A stretch of DNA of 13,351 bases from JALUUH01 sp964636675. Lineage in GTDB: Bacteria > Pseudomonadota > Gammaproteobacteria > S012-40. The translations under genes and the position numbers were made by a program. Shown in pieces: positions 1 to 7,070 of this stretch (the first letter of the stretch is position 1; the number at the start of each line of letters is the position of its first letter). The notes under the pieces are model-generated. The model was given only the letters and a program-made list of their open reading frames with translations, made no database searches and was not told where the DNA came from. Location: the NCBI GenBank assembly GCA_964636675.1, contig CAZWUO010000088.1:1-13351 (forward strand). Reading direction: 5' to 3'.

Positions 1-2028
1 GCCGGTAGACAGCATGTCGATGCGAGTTTTAATAGGCATGGTCCAGGCATTGGACAAGCCCGGAAATTTAATGGCCGCATCCATTTCGTCCATTAACTCT
101 TTGACGGTTTTTTTCGGATCAGGCCATTGGTCTTTGGGTTTGAGTCGAATCGTGGTTTCTAGCATAGCCAATGGCGCCGGGTCAGTCGCGGTTTCTGCAC
201 GCCCTACTTTGCCAAAGACATGTTGTACTTCCGGAAAAGTTTTGATGATTTTGTCGGTCTGTTGCAACAACTCTTTTGCTTTAGTAATGGAAACACCCGG
301 ATAAGTCGTGGGCATATAAAGAATATCCCCTTCATTCAGTGGCGGCATAAACTCACTGCCCAACTTATTCAGCGGATACCAGGTAACCGCTAATAAAATC
401 AATGCCAAACCTAAGGTGATCCAACGCCAGCGAATCGCAAGATTTAATGTCGGCAGGTGAATAAAATGCATAAAACGATTCACTGGATTTTTTGCTTCGG
501 CGGGAATTTTACCGCGGATAAAATATCCCATGAGCACCGGCACCAAGGTTATCGCCAAAATCGCTGCAGCGGCCATGGCATAGGTTTTGGTAAACGCCAG
601 AGGAGCAAACAGTCGCCCTTCTTGCGCTTGCAGGGTAAACACCGGCAGAAAGGAAACGGTAATAATCAACAGCGAAAAAAACAACGCCGGCCCCACTTCT
701 CGCGAGGCTTCGGTAACAGCTTGCCAACGTTCAGGGGAAGTCAATTCGCGGCCTTTTTGCTTGACCATTTGCTCCAGATGTTTATGCGCATTTTCGATCA
801 TCACAATCGCGCCATCCACCATCGCGCCGATGGCGATCGCAATCCCGCCTAGGGACATAATATTGGCGTTAATCCCCTGCCATTTCATGAAAATAAAAGC
901 GAGTAAAATACCAATCGGTAGCGAAACAATTGCAACCAGGGCAGAACGTGCATGGAGTAAAAATAAAATACAAATCAAACTGACGACGATGATTTCTTCG
1001 ATCAATTTTTCTTCGAGATTATTGACTGCCCGAGTAATGAGATCACCGCGATCATAGACGGGTATAATCTCCACGCCCTCGGGAAGACCGGGTTTGAGCT
1101 CTTGCAACTTGGCACGCACACGTTCAATCACCGCCATGGCGTTTTCGCCATATCGCATAATGACCACGCCGCCAACGACTTCGCCTTCGCCATTCAACTC
1201 GGCCACTCCACGGCGCAACTCTGGCCCCAAGTGCACATGCGCCACATCTTGCAAACGAATCGGCGTACCGTTTTCATCCACACCAACAGGGATAACGTTG
1301 AGATCTTCAATCGATTGAATATAACCCAAGCCGCGTACCATGTATTCGGTCTCGGCCATCTCGATCAATTTACCACCGACATCATTATTCGAGCGTTTAA
1401 TCGCGTGTTTGATTTTCGACAATGGAATGTTGTAAGCAAGTAAGGCATTGGGATCAACTTCCACTTGGTATTGTTTGACATAACCACCAACTGAAGCAAC
1501 CTCGGAAATCCCTTCAACGGTCTGCAAGGGATAACGCAAATACCAGTCTTGAATCGAGCGCAACTCGGCTAAATCGGTATTACCGGTTTTATCCACCAGG
1601 GCGTATTCATAAATCCAGCCAACGCCGGTTGCATCCGGCCCCAGCGACGGCGTTAACCCTTCGGGCAGGCGACCGCTGACATAATTGAGATACTCCAGCA
1701 CGCGCGAACGTGCCCAGTACATATCTGTGCCGTCATCAAAGATAATGTAGACAAAAGAAAAACCAAAAAACGAATAACCTCGAACTACCTTAGCATTGGG
1801 CACGGCTAACATAGCCGTCGTCAGTGGGTAGGTCACTTGATCCTCAACCACCTGCGGAGCCTGGCCAGGGTATTCGGTAAATACGATGACCTGCACATCC
1901 GACAAATCGGGAATCGCATCCAAGGGCGTGTTTTTCATCGACCACAAACCCGCCGCCACAATGATTATTGTGGCAATAATAATCAAGAAACGATTACGCA
2001 GGGAAGCATCAATGATGCTGACAATCAT
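1..2028 (-). CDS. cusA: Copper/silver RND efflux pump CusA, 3' part cut by window edge
   Basis: Inner-membrane proton-driven RND pump that moves Cu(I)/Ag(I) outward through the CusCBA complex. I translated this frame by hand from the ATG at 2028 to base 1: 676 uninterrupted codons, against roughly 1,040-1,050 for the whole family. The N-terminus has the first membrane helix (residues ~14-30), then PLDAIPDLSDVQ (35-46) and EYPGQAPQVVEDQVTYPLTT (52-71), hallmarks of the heavy-metal RND (HME) group. The helix-4 motif GAMVDGAIVMIEN (401-413) carries the proton-relay Asp405. Met391, Met403, Met410, Met484, Met500, Met572, Met622 and Met672 fit the methionine relay known from E. coli CusA, which supports Cu(I)/Ag(I) rather than divalent Co/Zn/Cd. 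Its ATG overlaps the cusB stop (ATGA), so translation is probably coupled. Only a weak GGGG lies upstream of the start. It could equally be named silA; the family call is firm. Confidence 0.96.
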   Translation of the reverse strand, partial: MIVSIIDASLRNRFLIIIATIIIVAAGLWSMKNTPLDAIPDLSDVQVIVFTEYPGQAPQVVEDQVTYPLTTAMLAVPNAKVVRGYSFFGFSFVYIIFDDGTDMYWARSRVLEYLNYVSGRLPEGLTPSLGPDATGVGWIYEYALVDKTGNTDLAELRSIQDWYLRYPLQTVEGISEVASVGGYVKQYQVEVDPNALLAYNIPLSKIKHAIKRSNNDVGGKLIEMAETEYMVRGLGYIQSIEDLNVIPVGVDENGTPIRLQDVAHVHLGPELRRGVAELNGEGEVVGGVVIMRYGENAMAVIERVRAKLQELKPGLPEGVEIIPVYDRGDLITRAVNNLEEKLIEEIIVVSLICILFLLHARSALVAIVSLPIGILLAFIFMKWQGINANIMSLGGIAIAIGAMVDGAIVMIENAHKHLEQMVKQKGRELTSPERWQAVTEASREVGPALFFSLLIITVSFLPVFTLQAQEGRLFAPLAFTKTYAMAAAAILAITLVPVLMGYFIRGKIPAEAKNPVNRFMHFIHLPTLNLAIRWRWITLGLALILLAVTWYPLNKLGSEFMPPLNEGDILYMPTTYPGVSITKAKELLQQTDKIIKTFPEVQHVFGKVGRAETATDPAPLAMLETTIRLKPKDQWPDPKKTVKELMDEMDAAIKFPGLSNAWTMPIKTRIDMLSTG

Positions 2029-3410
2029 GGCTTGAGCCCCGCATCATCCATGCGCATATCGTCTATATCCATGTCATCCATGTCCATATCCTCCATCTCC
2101 ATGTCGCTCATATCGTGTGCATCACCGGTACCCGCCATCACTGCCATCATCTTAGCCGTAGCTTCACGCAACTTGGATTCAGAGTCGATCAAGAATTGAC
2201 TGGAGGTCACAACCTGCTCACCGGCCCTGACCCCCGACAAAATTTGCGTCAAACCCTCGGCACTCACCCCGAGGGTTACTTCTCGCGGCGTAAACTTTCC
2301 TGGCTCACGCACGATAAACACTTGCTCACGACTGCCCGAACGCACAATCGCTTCGCTAGGCACGACGACCGCATCCGATTGCGGGTCAACATAGAGCGTC
2401 ACATTGGCAAACATGCCTGGCTTGAGTGACAAATCAGCGTTATCAAATTCCAACCGCACTTGCACCGTGCGGCTCTTAGGATTCAGGATGGGATGGATAA
2501 ACCGGATCTTACCTTTGTAGGTTCGACCCGGTTCAGCGCGCACACGCATCTCTGCCCTATCTCCTAGCTTCAGCCAGCTCAACTCATCTTCAAATACATC
2601 GACATTAACCCAAATGCGATTCAAATCCGCGATCAGATAAAGCTCGTCCTTAGGGGTAACATATTGTCCTTCACGTACGCCAATATGCATAACCTGGCCT
2701 TCAAAAGGCGAATGAATATGCAGTTTTTTTTTGATTTTTCGGTTATTCTCTAGTTCAATAATCTGATGCTCTGGCACATCAAACAACTGTAAACGTCCAC
2801 GCGCACTTGCTACAATCGTTTTTGAATTTTTTTTCATTGGAGAGGCGTCACTGTTTTTTACCGACTCCCAGTTATTCAACGCCACCAAATATTCTTGTTG
2901 CGCAGCGACTAATTCGGGCGAATATATGCTCAGTAAAATGGAATCTTTGCTGACTTTTTTACCGGTTTCTTCAACGTTCAATTTTTCGATCCAGCCCGAA
3001 GTTTTTGGATGCAAACGCGTTAAGCGTTCTTCGTTGAAATCAATTCGACCCAAACCATGCAACACCCGAGCAAGCTCACGCATTTCCGCTCGTGTTGTGC
3101 GCACACCAATATTTTGCACTGTCACCGGATCAATACTCACCGTGCCTGGCGGTTCATCCCCGCCACCACTGTCGGCATAAACCGCGATATAGTCCATACC
3201 CATGTCGTCCTGCATGAACACCGGTGAAGTAATCGCGGGATTCATCGGGTTTCGGTAGAACAATACTTCGCGCTCAACCGATGGACTCTGCGCCGCCGTC
3301 ATTTGATGGGATGAGTTTAAGCTTGAGAAATAATAACCGCCCCCAAACCCAATCCCTAGTCCAATGCCTAATCCAATAATCACCGCACCAGAAACAACGC
3401 TGTTATTCAT
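2025..3410 (-). CDS. cusB: Periplasmic adaptor (membrane fusion protein) CusB with Met/Asp-rich C-terminal tail
   Basis: Membrane fusion protein linking the CusA pump to the CusC channel; in this family it also hands Cu(I)/Ag(I) to the pump. The chosen ATG (461 aa) lies 7 nt after GAGGAG at 3418-3423. A GTG at 3425 would add five residues but sits inside that ribosome site. A glycine-rich N-terminal membrane anchor spans residues 5-30. Next is the heavy-metal-binding segment FYRNPMNPAITSPVFMQDD and following residues (51-80), with Met56, Met66, Met70 and Met72. The adaptor core follows: barrel-sandwich halves around 125-165 and 230-265, an alpha-hairpin between them (~165-225) containing AAQQEYLVAL, then beta-barrel and membrane-proximal domains to ~425. 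Residues 432-456 form an acidic tail with eight Met and many Asp, not part of the basic fold. It overlaps cusC by 8 bp (ATGAATAA) and cusA by 4 bp. Two poly-A runs (coding sense) lie in the hairpin region. Confidence 0.94.
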   Translation of the reverse strand: MNNSVVSGAVIIGLGIGLGIGFGGGYYFSSLNSSHQMTAAQSPSVEREVLFYRNPMNPAITSPVFMQDDMGMDYIAVYADSGGGDEPPGTVSIDPVTVQNIGVRTTRAEMRELARVLHGLGRIDFNEERLTRLHPKTSGWIEKLNVEETGKKVSKDSILLSIYSPELVAAQQEYLVALNNWESVKNSDASPMKKNSKTIVASARGRLQLFDVPEHQIIELENNRKIKKKLHIHSPFEGQVMHIGVREGQYVTPKDELYLIADLNRIWVNVDVFEDELSWLKLGDRAEMRVRAEPGRTYKGKIRFIHPILNPKSRTVQVRLEFDNADLSLKPGMFANVTLYVDPQSDAVVVPSEAIVRSGSREQVFIVREPGKFTPREVTLGVSAEGLTQILSGVRAGEQVVTSSQFLIDSESKLREATAKMMAVMAGTGDAHDMSDMEMEDMDMDDMDIDDMRMDDAGLKP

Positions 3411-4689
3411 AAACTTTCTCCTCACCTACTGCAGCAATCAAGCGGGCCAAAGCCTGATTAGCCGTGCTCAAGGCTTTCCAATATTGGGTTTCATAATTAT
3501 AAAGTGTGGTCTGACTGCGAATAAGATTAAGAAAATCAAGCTTGCCAACCTGATATCCGGCCAGCATGGCATCCACCGTCTGGCGCGCCTGCGGGATAAT
3601 TTCCTGCTGAAAAAGCTGGGTTCGTTCACCCGCTCGTTGATAGTCGATAACGGCCTTTTGTACTTGTGCAGCCACTTGGTTACGTTGATCGTGTAAGCGA
3701 TATTTTTGCGCCATACGCTCGGCATTACGTTGATCCACCATGCGATCTTGTTTACTGCCGGTATACAGCGGTAGATTCATACTGAATCGAATCGAACCGA
3801 AGTCAGCACGACTACTGCCATCGGGATTATTACCACTACGTAAACCATATAAAGCCCCGACTTTAAAATCCGGCGCATATTCTTTTTGCGCAAGATTAAC
3901 GCGACTGCGCGCAGCACCTAAACGTTTGGCTTGTGCGCTCAAGCTTGGGCGCGCGAATTCAGCGCGTTGCTGCAGGGTTGCCGTACTCATCAGCCGCAAC
4001 AATGTTTGATTGACAACCACTGGCAGTAAAATCGGGTTTGTTGCAGAACGCGCCATTAATATATTTAAACGCACCACCTCATTATCACGTTTATTCTGTA
4101 CTCGAATAGCATTATCGCTGAGTTTGGATAACTCTAATTGGGCTAATAGAATATCTTGTTGCAAACCTCGCCCCACCGTATAACGCGTCTCTGCGACATT
4201 GACAAACTGTGCTAATAAAACTTGATTACGCGCAATAACTTCCAAGGCTCGATCCAAGTAGAAAAGATTCCACCAAACGGTTTTAACATCACGCACCAGT
4301 TGCAGTTGCCGTTCTACGACATCGGCACCCACTGCCGCAGCTTCTTGATGCGCAACCTGGGAACGCAGGGCCAATTTTCCAGGATAAGGTAAGGCTTGGT
4401 TAATGCCTAGCTGAACCTGGGTCATGCCTTCTTGAGAGAAAGAAAAACTATCCAAAGGTAGATTCGCAATGTTGGCAGAGAGTACCGGATCGGGTAATGC
4501 TGCAACCTGACTTGGAATCGCGGCCAAGGCAGTCGCCCGGGCCGCAATAGATGCTAAACTGGGATTAGAAGCTAAAGCTTCGGCAACGGCTTTATCCAAC
4601 AGCAATACCTCTGCGGCGGATACTTTAACCACTCCCAATAGCCATAAAAAGCCTATCGATAAAAAAAACGTTTTCACTTGAGTCAGCAT
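3403..4689 (-). CDS. cusC: TolC-family outer-membrane channel of the Cus pump
   Basis: Outer-membrane efflux protein that forms the exit duct of the CusCBA pump. With the ATG at 4689 it is 428 aa, a usual length. I prefer this start because AGGTGA (4699-4704) ends 9 nt before it; the in-frame ATG at 4698 directly abuts that site, which is too close. A Sec-type signal peptide is visible (TQVKTFFLSIGFLWLLGVVK, then VSA-A, cut near residue 25). Two OEP repeats follow (about 30-215 and 235-420). The signature GKLDFLNLIRSQTTLYNYE lies near the C-terminus, as in CusC/CzcC-type channels. There is no cysteine anywhere, so unlike E. coli CusC it cannot be lipid-anchored at an N-terminal Cys. It is first gene of the minus-strand operon, and its stop overlaps the cusB start. 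CzcC-like naming is possible, but the neighbours make Cus the best fit. Confidence 0.9.
   Translation of the reverse strand: MLTQVKTFFLSIGFLWLLGVVKVSAAEVLLLDKAVAEALASNPSLASIAARATALAAIPSQVAALPDPVLSANIANLPLDSFSFSQEGMTQVQLGINQALPYPGKLALRSQVAHQEAAAVGADVVERQLQLVRDVKTVWWNLFYLDRALEVIARNQVLLAQFVNVAETRYTVGRGLQQDILLAQLELSKLSDNAIRVQNKRDNEVVRLNILMARSATNPILLPVVVNQTLLRLMSTATLQQRAEFARPSLSAQAKRLGAARSRVNLAQKEYAPDFKVGALYGLRSGNNPDGSSRADFGSIRFSMNLPLYTGSKQDRMVDQRNAERMAQKYRLHDQRNQVAAQVQKAVIDYQRAGERTQLFQQEIIPQARQTVDAMLAGYQVGKLDFLNLIRSQTTLYNYETQYWKALSTANQALARLIAAVGEEKVYE
3418..3423 (-). promoter_or_regulatory. Ribosome binding site that fixes the cusB start
   Basis: GAGGAG on the minus strand, inside the end of cusC, lies 7 nt before the ATG at 3410. 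It favours this ATG over the upstream GTG at 3425, which overlaps the site itself. Confidence 0.75.
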
Positions 4690-4728
4690 ATTATTCATTC
4701 ACCTAAAGCGGCGTTTACAGTTAATTCA

Positions 4729-4734
4729 ATTATC
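4729..4734 (-). promoter_or_regulatory. Candidate -10 element of the cusCBA operon
   Basis: On the minus strand this reads GATAAT, five of six matches to TATAAT, about 30-40 nt before the cusC start. No good TTGACA lies 16-18 nt upstream (GTGTTG at 17 nt). A weak -35 just downstream of the candidate CusR box suits an activator-dependent promoter. Confidence 0.4.
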
Positions 4735-4767
4735 CCCCTAGCCTAGTTGAGCAACACTGTCGCTAAG

Positions 4768-4794
4768 GTGACACTTTCATTACAATTTCGTAAT
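4768..4794. promoter_or_regulatory. Candidate CusR operator between cusC and cusR
   Basis: Two adjacent 11-bp near-repeats, GTGACACTTTC (4768-4778) and ATTACAATTTC (4779-4789), agree at 8 of 11 bases. The second begins an inverted repeat ATTAC-N6-GTAAT (4779-4794). OmpR-family regulators bind tandem half-sites spaced by one helical turn, and copper boxes of the CopR/CusR group commonly carry TGACA/TTACA-like halves. The site lies between the two divergent genes and just upstream of the likely cusC promoter. Direct pattern, inferred function. Confidence 0.5.
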
Positions 4795-4821
4795 CTTGCA
4801 GTCATGACCGAGACAATCAAC

Positions 4822-4827
4822 TAAACT
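4822..4827 (+). promoter_or_regulatory. Weak candidate -10 of cusRS
   Basis: TAAACT matches TATAAT at four of six positions and lies only 8 nt before the cusR ATG. If used, transcription would start within a base or two of the start codon, giving a leaderless message. There is no convincing -35 at 16-18 nt. Weak by itself; recorded because the spacer holds no better element and no Shine-Dalgarno. Confidence 0.2.
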
Positions 4828-4835
4828 ACCCAACT

Positions 4836-5522
4836 ATGAAACTGTTAATTGTTGAAGATGAAATAAAAACCGGCGAATATCTCAAACAAGGCTTAAACGA
4901 GGCCGGATTTATTGTTGATCTAAGTCATAACGGACTGGACGGCCACCACCTAGCCATGACCGGACACTATGATCTGCTCATTCTCGATGTCATGCTGCCA
5001 GATGTGGATGGTTGGCGAATTCTAAAATCATTACGCGAAGCGGGCAAAGAGGTGCCCGTATTATTCCTCACTGCCCGCGACAGCATTGATGACCGGGTTA
5101 AAGGACTGGAGCTCGGTGCAGATGACTACCTGGTTAAACCCTTTGTATTCGCTGAACTGCTCGCCCGTGTGCGCACCTTACTCCGGCGCAGTGCCAACCC
5201 CAGCATAGAATTAAGCCTCAGCATTGCCGACCTAGAGTTAGATCTAGCCCGTCATCGTGCCAGTCGTAGCGGCAAACGCATTCACTTAACCGCCAAAGAG
5301 TTCGCGTTATTAGAATTGCTGGTGCGTCGCCAGGGCGAAGTATTGCCACGCTCGCTGATTGCGTCCCAAGTCTGGGATATGAATTTCGATAGCGATACCA
5401 ATGTGATTGATGTTGCCATCCGCCGCTTACGTGGCAAAATTGACGACAATTTTGACCTCAAATTAATCCAGACGGTACGTGGCATGGGTTATATGATCGA
5501 CCTGCCGGATGAAGAGGCATAG
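4836..5522 (+). CDS. cusR: OmpR/PhoB-family copper response regulator CusR
   Basis: DNA-binding response regulator that probably switches on the divergent cusCBA operon when phosphorylated by CusS. It has 228 aa. The receiver domain (1-~118) shows the acidic pocket Glu7/Asp8, phospho-acceptor Asp51 in LILDVMLPDVDGW, Thr79 in FLTARD and Lys101 in LVKPF. The C-terminal winged helix (~128-222) shows LTAKEFALLELLVRRQGEVL, then VIDVAIRRLRGKID (recognition helix), and ends with the QTVRGMGYMI hairpin. These are typical of the CusR/CopR/PcoR/IrlR heavy-metal group. The start is certain from MKLLIVEDE, yet no Shine-Dalgarno sequence lies before it (see findings). cusS follows 68 bp downstream in the same direction. 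The spacer towards cusC holds the likely binding site. Confidence 0.95.
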   Translation: MKLLIVEDEIKTGEYLKQGLNEAGFIVDLSHNGLDGHHLAMTGHYDLLILDVMLPDVDGWRILKSLREAGKEVPVLFLTARDSIDDRVKGLELGADDYLVKPFVFAELLARVRTLLRRSANPSIELSLSIADLELDLARHRASRSGKRIHLTAKEFALLELLVRRQGEVLPRSLIASQVWDMNFDSDTNVIDVAIRRLRGKIDDNFDLKLIQTVRGMGYMIDLPDEEA

Positions 5523-5590
5523 CCCGTAGCAAAGGGCAGAAAACTAGATCTCATGAACGAAAATACGAAGAGTAAGCAGAAGAGGCACAA

Positions 5591-7000
5591 ATGGCACGAC
5601 CCACTTCCCTGACCCTAAGACTCACCTTGTTGTTCAGCGCAGTTGCCACGGTAGTCTTCCTGGCTTTTGGTTGGATTATCGAACGCTCTATCGAAGAACA
5701 CTTCGTCGCCCAAGACAGCAAAGAACTCGCGGTCGTCGCCCAAGCCGTCAAACAATCACTCGCCACATTGCAAGCCAATGCTGACTTAAGTGCCATCAAA
5801 CAACGCTTTGATGACATGCTCGTCGGCCATCATAACCCCTTACTTTATATCACCGACGGCTCAGGCCCGCCCTTGTATAGCAGCACCGAATCAGACCTCT
5901 CCCAGGTGCCACTGCCCTCTAAGAATCACCTCTCACACCACAATATTCAGCAATGGAGCGACAACAAGCACCACTATCGAGTATTGATTCAGCAAGTCGC
6001 GGGGAAAAGCGGCCCTTATACTATTATTATCGCCGTCGCTATCGATTTTCATTTGCAGTTTCTCACTCAATTTCGCCACACACTTTGGTTAATGGTTGCC
6101 TTTGGCATATTGATCATGGGCGTGATGGGTTGGATTGCGGTGCGCCATGGGCATAAACCATTGCACAAAATTGTGGAGCAAATTAGTCGCATCAGTGCGC
6201 ATGAGTTAAACAGCCGCCTCACCCCTGAGGCGGTTCCGGCTGAACTGATCAACCTTGCGATATCATTCAATGAACTTCTTCAGCGCTTGGAGGAAGCTTT
6301 TAATCGACTCTCTAATTTTTCGGCGGATATTGCACATGAACTGCGCACGCCCGTTACGAACCTCATGACCCAAACCCAGGTTGCGCTTTCCCAGGCACGC
6401 GATGCCACAGAGTATCAGGAGATTCTCTACTCTAATATGGAAGAATATGAGCGCATGGCGCAGATGATTGGCGATATGCTCTTTTTAGCCAAAGCAGACA
6501 ATGCTCGACACCCACCCAATACCGAAATGATCGATCTTAAAAGTGAAGTGAGCAATCTATTCGATTATTACGGCGCTTGGGCAGAGGAGTGCCATGTGTC
6601 GTTGGAACAGCAAGGCGATGCTTGTGTACAAGGGGATAGACTGATGTTACGCCGTGCACTGAGTAATTTGCTTTCCAATGCGGTACGCCATACGCCGCAA
6701 AATGAGCGCGTCACTATTACACTCAGACAGAGCGAAAACAGTGTCGTTATTGTCGTGCAAAACCCTGGCACCGTTATTCCCAGCGAACATCTCGAAAAAG
6801 TATTCGACCGTTTTTACCGTACCGACCCCTCTCGCCAACGCAGCGGCGAGGGAGCAGGTCTGGGTTTGGCGATTGTTAAGTCAATCATCGAAGCGCATGG
6901 TGGAAATATTGGAGTCAATTCTGATGCATCAGCGACCAAGTTCATCATCAGCCTACCGGGGTCGCTAGATTCCTCTACCCGTATTCCCAAGCTGAGTTAG
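5591..7000 (+). CDS. cusS: Heavy-metal sensor histidine kinase CusS
   Basis: Membrane histidine kinase, 469 aa, expected to sense periplasmic Cu(I)/Ag(I) and phosphorylate CusR. The start ATG follows AGAGG by 5 nt. TM1 is about 10-30 and TM2 about 162-184, flanking a periplasmic domain of ~130 residues. This begins IEEHFVAQD, matching the His-Phe pair (His37/Phe38) that E. coli CusS uses at a dimer-interface metal site. The domain has a His cluster (His113, 116, 117, 127, 128) and only one Met. After TM2 come HAMP (~185-238), the H-box SADIAHELRTPVTNL with phospho-accepting His249, the N-box RALSNLLSNAVRHT (355-368), a G1-like NPG motif (391-393, the form usual in heavy-metal sensors), FDRFYRTDPSRQR (405-417) and the G2 loop GEGAGLGLAIV (419-429). 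All catalytic boxes are intact. It shares a likely transcript with cusR and converges on the P-type ATPase gene. Confidence 0.94.
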   Translation: MARPTSLTLRLTLLFSAVATVVFLAFGWIIERSIEEHFVAQDSKELAVVAQAVKQSLATLQANADLSAIKQRFDDMLVGHHNPLLYITDGSGPPLYSSTESDLSQVPLPSKNHLSHHNIQQWSDNKHHYRVLIQQVAGKSGPYTIIIAVAIDFHLQFLTQFRHTLWLMVAFGILIMGVMGWIAVRHGHKPLHKIVEQISRISAHELNSRLTPEAVPAELINLAISFNELLQRLEEAFNRLSNFSADIAHELRTPVTNLMTQTQVALSQARDATEYQEILYSNMEEYERMAQMIGDMLFLAKADNARHPPNTEMIDLKSEVSNLFDYYGAWAEECHVSLEQQGDACVQGDRLMLRRALSNLLSNAVRHTPQNERVTITLRQSENSVVIVVQNPGTVIPSEHLEKVFDRFYRTDPSRQRSGEGAGLGLAIVKSIIEAHGGNIGVNSDASATKFIISLPGSLDSSTRIPKLS

Positions 7001-7041
7001 CGCTACGCTAGTAGGCGTTGATTCTTCGCAGCTCTGGTTAT

Positions 7042-7070
7042 GCAAGCGGCTCACTTGCGAATAATTTTTT
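7042..7070 (+). terminator. Possible rho-independent terminator after cusRS
   Basis: A 5-bp stem GCAAG/CTTGC (7042-7046 with 7054-7058) with a 7-nt loop is followed, after six bases, by TTTTTT (7065-7070). It sits 42 nt after the cusS stop and overlaps the last codons of the convergent ATPase gene. The stem is short and the T-run is not immediately adjacent, so this is tentative. A second small inverted repeat TAGCG-CTA-CGCTA (6998-7010) sits right at the cusS stop. Confidence 0.3.

Noticed and set aside
457..1057. Plus-strand open frames of 131 and 156 codons opposite cusA
   Set aside because: They run antisense to the continuous, highly conserved cusA frame, have no ribosome site or family resemblance, and overlap each other.
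5553..5612. A 19-codon basic reading frame (MNENTKSKQKRHKW...) overlapping the cusS start in another frame
   Set aside because: There is no Shine-Dalgarno sequence before its ATG, and the overlapping region carries a good ribosome site for cusS. Too little evidence for a leader peptide or uORF, though translational coupling to cusS cannot be excluded.
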